Shown here: in pieces, positions 53,320 through 61,302 of the stretch | How the letters are laid out: every line of letters begins with the position of its first letter | Numbering within the stretch: position 1 is the first letter of the stretch | Assembly: GCA_963665575.2 (NCBI GenBank) | Contig: CAXXDW010000003.1 | Coordinates: 930,001-994,000, forward strand | DNA from: Rariloculus sp963665575 | GTDB lineage: Bacteria; Pseudomonadota; Gammaproteobacteria; Steroidobacterales; Rariloculaceae | Direction of reading: 5' to 3' | Length of the DNA: 64,000 bases | Position numbers and translations under genes: made by a program | Notes under the pieces: model-generated | Told to the model about the DNA's origin: nothing | What the model saw: the letters and a program-made list of their open reading frames with translations, nothing else | The model's database searches: none

Positions 53320-54005
53320 CCGGCCGGAAAATCGGGACGTCGTCGCACGGGACCGCACCCACCGTGGCGGGTGCCGTCCGGACACGCCGCCGGCCCGCCC
53401 GATGTGTCCCGCGTCCGCGACACGGGACGAGCCGCGGGCACCCACCGGAAACAAGGCATTTCGACCGATGCTATGCCTTGTTCGGCAACTGGTTCGGAAC
53501 TGTCTCAGACCCATGCAATGGATTGAAAAACGGCGACTTTCTGCCAACGCGCAAAGGTACCAAATACAACAGCTGGTAGTGCGTTCTATTTTTTGCAGCC
53601 TTTCTTTTTGAAAACGTGGACTACAAGTACGGGCTGGAGGCGCCCCTCGTGTGCCGCCGGGGCTGGCCCGGCCACGGGCGGGCGCGGCGCGGCCCAGCTC
53701 CCGGCGCGGAGCACCGCGTTCATCCGGCTGACCGCTCCCAGCTTGGCGAAGGTCTTGCGCAGGTGATCGCCCATGCCCTCGCGCTCCGGCCTGCATGCTC
53801 GCTGAGCCGCCTGACGCGGCCCTTCTTGCCAAAATGCTTCAATCCATGTCGTTACTATATGCACGCCTCCCGATTACCAAGTGCGTGTAGAGGTTCAGGG
53901 CGGAATTTGCACCCGCCGAAATGAGGCGCCTTTCCACGGCGCACGCGGAAGTCCGGCTAGAATACTCCTTTCAGGAGAATCACAGTCAGCGCTTGCACGA
54001 TTGAT
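53320..54005. other. Gap upstream of both the adhesin and the binding-protein/barrel gene
   Basis: This should contain the divergent promoters of the two surface-protein genes. On the minus strand, about 53690-53780 encodes GDHLRKTFAKLGAVSRMNAVL, which resembles the end of a LuxR-type helix-turn-helix and may be a gene scrap. A small hairpin (CTCCT/AGGAG) sits at about 53965-53977. Confidence 0.4.
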
Positions 54006-56018
54006 TTGGCGCGATGCCACCGACCGAGCGGAATCGCCAACTCGACGCAACCCCGTGTCCCCGGCGCAGTGCGCTTGTCCGCCTGGTTATTCGCCTTGGC
54101 GGCAACCGCCGCGTATGGACAAACGGACCTGCCCGGCCTCTCGGGGGAAGCGTGCGTCGAAGACGACCGGACACTGGACTACGGCTTTTTTACGGACTTC
54201 CGGCCCGTGAGCTTCAGCGAGAACCCGGATCCGGGAAGCCCCGCGTTCAACAGTCATATGGGCTTCGAGGCCGACCTGCTGACCGCGTTGGAGACCATGG
54301 CTGACGCCGGCCTTGCGTTCGACCGAAGGGGCATCGGCATCTGGCCGGACATCTGGCTGCGCCCGGCAGGCGCCGACTACGATTTCGTCGGCGGCGGCAT
54401 CACCATTCTGGAGTCGCGTACGCGTGATGCCAATGGTGTGGAGCAGGTGGTGTTCACTTCCGGCCACCTCACTTTTCGACAGTCTCTGCTCGTGCGTGCC
54501 GAGGAGGCCGAACGCTATGCGTCTCACGGCGACCTGTCCGACGCGCGGGTCGCGGCGCTGGGCAGTTCAACCGGCGAGCACCGGCTGTTGGTGCTGACCG
54601 GCGTGGTGGATTCCGAGGGAAATCTGGCGGCGGAAACCAGGGTTCACCTCGCCGATGGCACGACGCTTGCCGCCGACGGCAGCGCCGACTACCGGATCAC
54701 CGCTGCGGGCGCCAGCGAGAACCTGGCGAGCCGTGTGCGTATCGAGGGACCGGAGGGCACGGTGAAGGAAGTGCTCATCATGTCCACCGATCAGGAACAA
54801 CTGAACGCCCTCGCGAGCGGGCGAGTCGATGCCCTGGCTCGCGGCGAATTGGGCAACCTCGAGGCGTCGCGCAACTCCGACGCCCGCTTCGTGGTGACCG
54901 CGCTCGATCCGCTGGTCGAATTCGGTGGCTTCGCTTTCGACAAGGACGAGCGGAGTCTCGCCGAGTGCGTCGATGCTCGGGTCAACTACCTGACCGACCA
55001 CAGACGCATCGGTTTTGCGCAATGGCTGGAAGATCCTCAAGCGTTCCTGGACCGTGCCCGGTACTGGAACGCCACGGAGGCGTATGCCCAGATTTACGCT
55101 TATTCAGTGCTTACGGAATTGATGCGCGAACAGTTCGATCGGACCTGGCGCGATCTGACCGATGCGGGCGATGCACTGTTGGAGAACGACCCTGGCGGTC
55201 ACTGGCTGCGGGTGCGGCACGGGGGTCGGCGCAACGAGAACGCCCGCGCCGACACCCACCCCTTCGATGGCGGTCATTGGCGGGAACGCCGCAGCGAGCT
55301 CCAATTCGGTGCGTCTCGGCCCCTTGAGGGATTGGGCAGCGGTTTTCGCGCGGGAATTTCCGCCCATGTCGTCCGGGTGGATGCGGACGTTCAAAACGGT
55401 CGGGGCCCGGCGCAGTCCAACGCCGAGGCGATCGGTTATGGCGGCGGGGTGAGGCTGAGCTGGTTTGGCCAACAAGGGCCGTATGCGGCGACTGAGGCGC
55501 GATTCAGTCTTTGGCAAGCCGACGTGGACTACCGGCGGCGCCAGACTTCGACGGACGTCGATGGGCGCTCCTGGGGGGTGTCGGCGGAAACAGGCTGGCG
55601 ATTCGGCAACGACGGGTTCCGAATGACGCCTCGGCTGCGCCTCGCGTGGACCGGCGTGGACTTCGATCGCTTCACCGACAGCGACGGCGTTGCCGTGTGG
55701 CAGGAGCAGGACGGAGCCATGCAAGCGGCTCTGGGTCTGGAGATTGGCTTCGTCATGCCGGATTCGGGGGTCCGGCTGTACGGCGACGTGGAGTTCGCCC
55801 ACGACTTCGAGGAAGACAGCGCCATAACGGCCTACGGATATCGCTTTCACTCCGGTTTGGCGGATTCTTGGGCACGACTGCGCGTGGGGGCCGTCAGGCA
55901 GTTCTCGCCGCGTGTGCATGGCACGTTTAACGGCGAGTTCGGCGTCGCACAGGACTCGGATACACAGAACACGTCCATGTGGGGTGTTGAGGCGCGAGTG
56001 CGGTGGGCGGTTCAATGA
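54006..56018 (+). CDS. Solute-binding-protein domain fused to an outer-membrane beta-barrel
   Basis: A 670-residue protein; TTG 54006 is the only usable in-frame start before the signal peptide (LSAWLFALAATAAYGQT) and aligns with the broken paralogue's TTG. Residues ~55-385 resemble a family-3 periplasmic binding protein: GFEADLLTALETMADAGLAF, IWPDIWLRPAGADYDFVGGG, GHLTFRQSLLVRAEEA, then LASGRVDALARGELGN, with an unusual ~70-residue insert around 190-260. Residues ~415-670 form an autotransporter-like barrel with alternating aromatic strands, ending RVRWAVQ. The combination would tether or display an amino-acid-type receptor at the outer membrane. I do not know a described family with this layout. 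Confidence 0.8.
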   Translation: MARCHRPSGIANSTQPRVPGAVRLSAWLFALAATAAYGQTDLPGLSGEACVEDDRTLDYGFFTDFRPVSFSENPDPGSPAFNSHMGFEADLLTALETMADAGLAFDRRGIGIWPDIWLRPAGADYDFVGGGITILESRTRDANGVEQVVFTSGHLTFRQSLLVRAEEAERYASHGDLSDARVAALGSSTGEHRLLVLTGVVDSEGNLAAETRVHLADGTTLAADGSADYRITAAGASENLASRVRIEGPEGTVKEVLIMSTDQEQLNALASGRVDALARGELGNLEASRNSDARFVVTALDPLVEFGGFAFDKDERSLAECVDARVNYLTDHRRIGFAQWLEDPQAFLDRARYWNATEAYAQIYAYSVLTELMREQFDRTWRDLTDAGDALLENDPGGHWLRVRHGGRRNENARADTHPFDGGHWRERRSELQFGASRPLEGLGSGFRAGISAHVVRVDADVQNGRGPAQSNAEAIGYGGGVRLSWFGQQGPYAATEARFSLWQADVDYRRRQTSTDVDGRSWGVSAETGWRFGNDGFRMTPRLRLAWTGVDFDRFTDSDGVAVWQEQDGAMQAALGLEIGFVMPDSGVRLYGDVEFAHDFEEDSAITAYGYRFHSGLADSWARLRVGAVRQFSPRVHGTFNGEFGVAQDSDTQNTSMWGVEARVRWAVQ

Positions 56019-56211
56019 GTTCTCGCCCCCGGATGGTCAGGCCGGACGAGCTCAACAACGGTCACGGGGCCACCGAGCCGGAGGTTTTTCAGCACTTCGA
56101 TTCGATGATTGCGGATTTCTTTGCCATGACACGATGGAGCTGGGTCCGCGACGCATTGGAGTGCCTTGCGGCACGGCGGTTCGTGATACGCATCTCATTC
56201 ACTTCTCTCTA

Positions 56212-56302
56212 TGGTTCATCCGCGCGTAAGCGCAGAACACGCGACGCTACGGCGCCGGAGACGACATCGTGTTCGGTTCAACCCCGCGTGGGCGGGGAAC
56301 AC
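56212..56302 (+). CRISPR. Two-repeat CRISPR relic, type I-E-like
   Basis: Two 29-base units, 56212-56240 and 56274-56302, flank a 33-base spacer (56241-56273), giving a 62-base period close to the I-E norm. The second unit has the I-E form (CGGTTCAACCCCGCG...GGGGAACAC) with a 6-bp stem. The first matches at 22 of 29 positions, and one stem pair is changed on both sides (C-G to G-C). Translations here give the well-known spurious phrases NPAWAGNT and FPAHAGLNR. No further repeats, leader or cas genes were found. Confidence 0.55.
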
Positions 56303-56617
56303 CGCGTCCTCGGCGGACACTAGGCGGGCGTCAAGCACGGTCTGTGATTCCCGGTCCGAGAGGTGCGGAACATGCGCGCTCGGCCCTCCCGCCGGGCTTG
56401 CAAGCGCTTCCAACCGAGCTGCCGCCCCGAATCCCCGGTTCCGAACCCAGGCCTCGGCGCCAACACTACCGTCATCGCGGAATCGACTCCGGTCCGCTCA
56501 CGCACACACCCCCGCCGCATCCGCACCCGCGCCGCCTCCGAACGGTTTTCGACCTTGAGCATGGGGGTCCGGCCGGTCAGTCTCAAACCCGACAGGCGGG
56601 CGCCGGCGCGCGGGGCG

Positions 56618-56854
56618 ATTGACACGGCGCAGCGCTTGCAGGCGCAGGTCGCCCACGGGGTTGACGGGCGGGATAGCCGTGGGCGGCGAATGCCCTTTGT
56701 CGGCGCCGACCCGGGCAGCGGCCAACGGACGTTGCGCCTGGGCGTGAAGCTCACGTCGGGGGCCAACGTGGAGGCGGGTCTTGAGCTCGGTCGGCGAATG
56801 ACGCCTCCGATGTCACCCGAGCGTACGGTGCAGCTTCGCGGCGCATTGCGCTGG
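56618..56854 (+). pseudogene. Orphan C-terminal fragment of an autotransporter barrel
   Basis: The frame reads IDTAQRLQAQVAHGVDG, then RTLRLGVKLTSGANVEAGLE and VQLRGALRW. It aligns with the end of the giant adhesin's barrel (MDLAQRFQAELGYGLEG, SLRTGVKLTSGSNVEAGLE, VEIRGTIRW). In the fragment the frame continues past the terminal tryptophan, and no upstream passenger or barrel start exists. It is the tail of a lost autotransporter gene, or a donor piece of the adhesin's barrel. Confidence 0.8.
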
Positions 56855-57213
56855 GAGGCACCTGGACGTCAGCCCGGGGGTAGCGCCGAGAGGGCACATC
56901 GCAAAAGGCCGCAACCGGCAGGCCATCCCCGTGGTATTCGCCGCCCGGCGCGCGCCGGACACGTCGCACGGTCCACTGCCGCGCGCGGAGGTGTTTTCGG
57001 GCCCCTCCCGCAACATCCCGTGCAATTGCGCGCGCATGCCCCGGTTCTCCTGACCATGGATTCGGCGCCGCAGGTCTGCTTTCCCAAACCTCACGAGATG
57101 TGGCTCCACCTGCTCGGCTTTGTCCAGGTCCACAAGTTCGACAATACCGGCAGCGACGCCCATCTCGCCCTGCCTCATCGCAGTTTCAGCCGGAAATTTC
57201 TGCAACTTTGAGA
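56855..57213. other. Gap, no gene seen
   Basis: Open frames continue through this stretch on both strands, but they show Arg/Pro-rich, motif-free translations typical of non-coding GC-rich DNA. Confidence 0.45.
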
Positions 57214-57579
57214 TCAGGTGTTCCAATTCGTGAATTTACGCATGAGGTATGCCATTAGACGTCTTCGAAAGAAACGAAAATAGAACACTATGAGCAGAAC
57301 CAGCAGAATTGCTGTTAACAGAGCACCGACAAGCGGTCGGGTAGCCGATCCGAATAAAGATGCAATCTGAATGGCGAAGCCCGCCAGTAGAAGAATGGAA
57401 CCGGCCGTCGTATCCAGCCGCGCTGACAATAGCGCTTTGGCGAGCGCTGGATTGCCGCCCGCCTGTGTTCCCGTCTGGGCTGCGATGTCTTTCCTGTCAA
57501 TAAACAGCGCCGGGATGCCGAGCACGAAGATCCCGGCGGCATCAAAGACGAGGCCGATAATCTGAAGGTTCTGTGTCAT
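57214..57579 (-). CDS. Small membrane protein, three or four helices
   Basis: 121 residues from ATG 57579 (ATG 57648 is an in-frame alternative with poorer ribosome-site spacing). Hydrophobic segments: LQIIGLVFDAAGIFVLGIPALF, AGSILLLAGFAIQIASLF and LVGALLTAILLVLLIVFYFRFF, with a basic C-terminus (RRRLMAYLMRK). The N-terminal helix carries a buried aspartate (FDAAG). Composition is less GC-rich than neighbours. Family not recognised. Confidence 0.6.
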   Translation of the reverse strand: MTQNLQIIGLVFDAAGIFVLGIPALFIDRKDIAAQTGTQAGGNPALAKALLSARLDTTAGSILLLAGFAIQIASLFGSATRPLVGALLTAILLVLLIVFYFRFFRRRLMAYLMRKFTNWNT

Positions 57580-58439
57580 CGTGGCGTTCTCACCCTTGCG
57601 GACCGAAAATACTTTCGTGAACCACCCCGTTTCTTCCGAAGGCTCCATTCTCCAACCCGGGATTTGGAGCCTCCGGGAACCCCGGGACGGTTCAGAGTCG
57701 TCAAAGCGTTCGAGAGACCCAGGCACGCCATTCGTGACCGACGGGCCGCAAGGCACGCGCCTTGCCGGGATATTCCCCTGACACAGGTTCGGGCGCGGTT
57801 CGGCAGTGGCTCATCCTACTCGTTGGACGACTGACGCAGATGCACGTGAATGGACAGAATCAGGGCAGTCTTGCCGCCCCCTGCGTGAAGGGTGCCGCTA
57901 CTCGACGACCCGCTGCCGCTTCCCGCTGACATTCCGCCCCGGGCAAGCCCGAACGGCCATCAATGGGTTCGCAACACCGCCGAACTTCCGTCGTGTGGGT
58001 GGCGACAGGCGATGCTCGACTCGTGGCAAGTCTTTCCGCAGTCGCGACCGCTTTGCCGCGAGGCATGAGAGTCGTTCCGCACTGCGATGTCATCGTATCA
58101 GCCGCCAGAGTCGACGCCACCTGCCGCGAAGTCATCGACAAGGCGGTGCGGGACGCGAAATCGTGTTAGGCGGGCCAATTCCGTCCGAGTGCCTTGCAGT
58201 CGTCCGGCGGCCCACGCAAGCCCCAGACCGCGAGACAATTCAGTTCATGATCCGGGAAATCGAACGATTGGCGAGCGTTGTCGCACACTGCCCATCAGGC
58301 GGATATCGCTCTATGCTTCCCGTACTCGTTCGGCCAAGGCCAAGTTGGAAAACGGCAAGACGGAGCATTAGCGGCTCGCCACCGAAGGGCGTTTGCAGAA
58401 CGCATTGACGTCCTTCTTGCACTCCCGCGTCCGATCCCG
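57580..58439. other. 860-base gap with no secure genes
   Basis: A plus-strand frame 57806-58408 and shorter ones (57963-58169) have patches that look protein-like (VRRPTQAPDRETIQFMIREI), but no frame stays coherent. I take this as decayed coding DNA. Confidence 0.4.
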
Positions 58440-61022
58440 CTATCCGAATGTGCGCTCGAAGCGCAACTGCCTTTCGAAACGCTCCTCTGCCTCGCATACC
58501 ACGGTGCCGGAGATGGCCCCTCCGTCACTCTCCATCGCTCCGCTAAAACCGCATTCGTAAGCCTCATCCCGGTCATCTGCAATCGCGATCATCCAATTCA
58601 ACACCACATCCGGGTAGGTGTAGGTTGCGGTAACGGTTGTCGTTACGCTCTGACCGTTCCGGGTTCGGTCCTCGCCACTCTCACGGATCGATAGGTACAA
58701 GGTTCCGCTGAATGGGGCGCGGTCCTGATCGATGATGACCTGCCATCGCTCCAACTCTCCATTCGGGTTGACGTTCTCGGCAAACCAGGTAATTCCATGG
58801 ATGGGCGGCGTCTCCTCGAGCAAGCGCAAACGCAGGGAGTAACTGCCGGTATCGATATCGGAATACCCTGCCACCCGAACGTAAGAGGTGCCGCTGGGGA
58901 CCGTTACTTGCATTTCAAAATTGTAATCCGCCGCGGAATCATCGTCGCTGGCGAGCATTGAACCGTCGCCGTCCTCCAGCCGCCCGATGGTATCGACATC
59001 GCCTTCGGTCCATATCCGCAAGCGGGCCGCCGTGCTCAGGTCGATCCTGAAATAGTCCGCATCGTTGGGTGTCAGGATACCGGCGGTGTCCGAAGGAACA
59101 CCGACCCGAGTCGCGGCATCCGGGGAATCGCCATGATCGTCTGCGATCGGCGTCGTGGGTTCAGGCTCGGGGTTGACGACGGGCGGTTCGAATCCGGGCG
59201 TGTCAGAGACATCTCCAGGCAAGTCGCTGCCCTCCTCCGTGGAGGCCAAGTTACCGCCATCGGTTTCGGCGCCTCCCGTCCCGCACAGGGGTACGTTGCC
59301 GATGGCCAGCCGGCCGAACACCGTGTCCTGTATCTCCGGGGGCAGACAGAGCCCGGTGTCGCCGTCCATCGACAATTCGGTCAACCCGACGAGTTCTCCG
59401 AGCTCGACCGGAATCGGACCGTTCAATCGGTTGTTGTTCAGTGACAGCTCTTGCAGATTGATCAGCTGGCCGAACTCGGGCGGGATCGGGCCGCTCAATC
59501 CGCCCTGCTCCGTCCCAACCAGCCCCAGGCGCACCAGGTTGGTCAATTGACCGAGTTCGGGTGGAATCGGACCGCTCGACTCGTTGAAAAAGAGATACAG
59601 GGATACGAGGCTGGTCAACCGGCCGAGTTCGGGCGGGATCGGACCGGCCAACCGGTGGGGGGCCAAGTCCAGCCGTTCCACCCGGCCTTGATCGTTCGCG
59701 GTCACTCCCGACCACGCCGACAGGGGTGCGTCGCTGAGCCAGTTGCTTGGCCGGAAGAACCCGGTAATTGTGGAATACAACGCCGCCAGCACTTCCCGAT
59801 CCGACGACGGCGCGGTGCAGAGGGGCACGAAGTTCCCGATGGCCATTCGGCCGAACACCGTGTCCTGTATCTGTGCGGGCAGACAGAGCCCAGTGTCGCC
59901 GTCGATCGACAATTCGGTCAGCCCGGCGAGGTTTCCGAATTCGACCGGAATCGGTCCGCTCAACCGGTTGTTGTTCAGCAACAGCTCTTCCAGGCGCGTC
60001 AGCTGGCCGAGTTCGGGGGGGAGCGGCCCGCTGAACTCGTTGAAGGAGAGCATGAGAACTTCAAGGCTGCCCAATCGGCCGAGTTCGGGGGGAATCGGTC
60101 CCCGTGCTCCGGCGTTGGCTTTGCCCAGCACCCGCACCCGACCCTGGTCGTTCGTGCTGATTCCGCTCCACGCAGAAAGCGGCAGATCGCTGAGCCAAGC
60201 CTCACGGAATTGCCAGTCGGGCCCACCGGTTGCGCGGTAGAATGCCTCCAGCACCTCCCGCTCCGACGCCTGGTCCAGTTGACCGCGGGCCTGCATGGTC
60301 CTGATATCGTCGGCCGCTCTTGCAAACGCATCCACAAGCATCGTGAGGGCCGCTTCCACTTCGACATCGCCGGATGCGATTGTCTCCATGGCAGACAGGA
60401 AGTGGTCGATCAAGGCGTCCTGAACCAGAGCATCCGCCGATTCAGAGAGGGCGTCCTGATCAAGGCCGCAGCGTGCGCCCAGTTCATCGAAGTCCGGCGC
60501 CGTGTCTTCGGACGATTCGACGATGGCCGCGAAGTTCTCGTTCAGGCAGACCACCATGCCATCGAGAAACGCTTCCGCTTCCTCCAATGGATTCGCCTGC
60601 GCATCTTGCTCTGCAAGCTCTGAACCGGTGCGCTGGAAGAAGAACGACTCACCGTCGGTCTCGATGACCCGCTCGTCCCGGTCCTCCGGGTCTACGCGAA
60701 GCCGGAACGTGCGCCCGGACTCGGAATCGACGGCTTCGGTCGCGTCGCGAAACTCCGCGCTGCCACCGGACCGCTCCGCGTTGGGGCCGTACGGTACCGC
60801 ACGGTTCTCCAACTCGTACCTGAACGAACGCCTGCCCGCTTCCCCGATCCAAAGCATGAAGTAAACGTTGTCCTCAAGCGAAGAGTCCGCTGTCAGCCAG
60901 GTACCCTCCCACATTGCAGACGAGTCGGGCGTGGTCGCCACGCCCTGTGCCAGTGCCGGAGTACCGACACAGCCGAGACTCGCCAAGAAAGTGACGCAAG
61001 ACACGACAATCAACCTCATCAT
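58440..61022 (-). CDS. Secreted leucine-rich-repeat protein (plant-type LRR) with PPC-like domain
   Basis: About 860 residues; GGAGG precedes adjacent ATGs at 61022 and 61019. A signal peptide (LIVVSCVTFLASLGCVGTPALAQ) leads into a lipocalin-like or unassigned N-terminal domain with repeated acidic segments. Two LRR blocks of the xLxGPIPxELGxLxxLxxLxL type follow (residues ~285-400 and ~430-570), each introduced by a W..W..A.LSAWSG cap and each closed by DGDTGLCLPxxIQDTVFGRxAIGN. After a Pro/Glu linker, residues ~640-745 (ADYFRIDLSTAARLRIWTEG, GTSYVRVAGY) form a bacterial pre-peptidase C-terminal-like sandwich. It is probably exported and involved in surface or protein interactions; the duplicated LRR blocks are striking. 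Confidence 0.8.
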   Translation of the reverse strand: MMRLIVVSCVTFLASLGCVGTPALAQGVATTPDSSAMWEGTWLTADSSLEDNVYFMLWIGEAGRRSFRYELENRAVPYGPNAERSGGSAEFRDATEAVDSESGRTFRLRVDPEDRDERVIETDGESFFFQRTGSELAEQDAQANPLEEAEAFLDGMVVCLNENFAAIVESSEDTAPDFDELGARCGLDQDALSESADALVQDALIDHFLSAMETIASGDVEVEAALTMLVDAFARAADDIRTMQARGQLDQASEREVLEAFYRATGGPDWQFREAWLSDLPLSAWSGISTNDQGRVRVLGKANAGARGPIPPELGRLGSLEVLMLSFNEFSGPLPPELGQLTRLEELLLNNNRLSGPIPVEFGNLAGLTELSIDGDTGLCLPAQIQDTVFGRMAIGNFVPLCTAPSSDREVLAALYSTITGFFRPSNWLSDAPLSAWSGVTANDQGRVERLDLAPHRLAGPIPPELGRLTSLVSLYLFFNESSGPIPPELGQLTNLVRLGLVGTEQGGLSGPIPPEFGQLINLQELSLNNNRLNGPIPVELGELVGLTELSMDGDTGLCLPPEIQDTVFGRLAIGNVPLCGTGGAETDGGNLASTEEGSDLPGDVSDTPGFEPPVVNPEPEPTTPIADDHGDSPDAATRVGVPSDTAGILTPNDADYFRIDLSTAARLRIWTEGDVDTIGRLEDGDGSMLASDDDSAADYNFEMQVTVPSGTSYVRVAGYSDIDTGSYSLRLRLLEETPPIHGITWFAENVNPNGELERWQVIIDQDRAPFSGTLYLSIRESGEDRTRNGQSVTTTVTATYTYPDVVLNWMIAIADDRDEAYECGFSGAMESDGGAISGTVVCEAEERFERQLRFERTFG

Positions 61023-61302
61023 GCTTTCCTCCAGGTTTTCTTTCGGCCACCCACCGCAGCACCAATGCCCCAACGTAAGAGTGTTAGCTGTTGTGCTTCA
61101 ACCGGCGCGCGCGGCCGCATGTCTCCCGGTCGCACAATCCGACCGTCCTCGCGCGTTGGGCACTCCGCCCGCGCCGGGCGGAAGCGCCGGCCGAACCGCC
61201 ACTCGATCGTCGGCCGCAAGCCAACCTCCACGTCGGTTGCGCCCCGTGATGAGGCAGTCGCCTCGTGGCTGGAACGTACGGAACCCAGGTTGCCGGAGTG
61301 CA

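Noticed and set aside
56015..56323. Small plus-strand frame whose ATG overlaps the stop of the binding-protein/barrel gene.
   Set aside because: The overlap looks operon-like and the first 60 residues are protein-like, but the frame runs through the CRISPR-like repeats and has no recognisable motif, so it is probably spurious.
56303..56373. Possible third CRISPR repeat ending in GCGGAACA.
   Set aside because: Distance from the second repeat (71 rather than 61-62 bases) and poor match make it unconvincing.
57806..58408. 200-codon plus-strand frame in the gap before the LRR gene.
   Set aside because: Composition is Arg/Ser/Pro-rich, without ribosome site or motif, and neighbouring frames are equally plausible.
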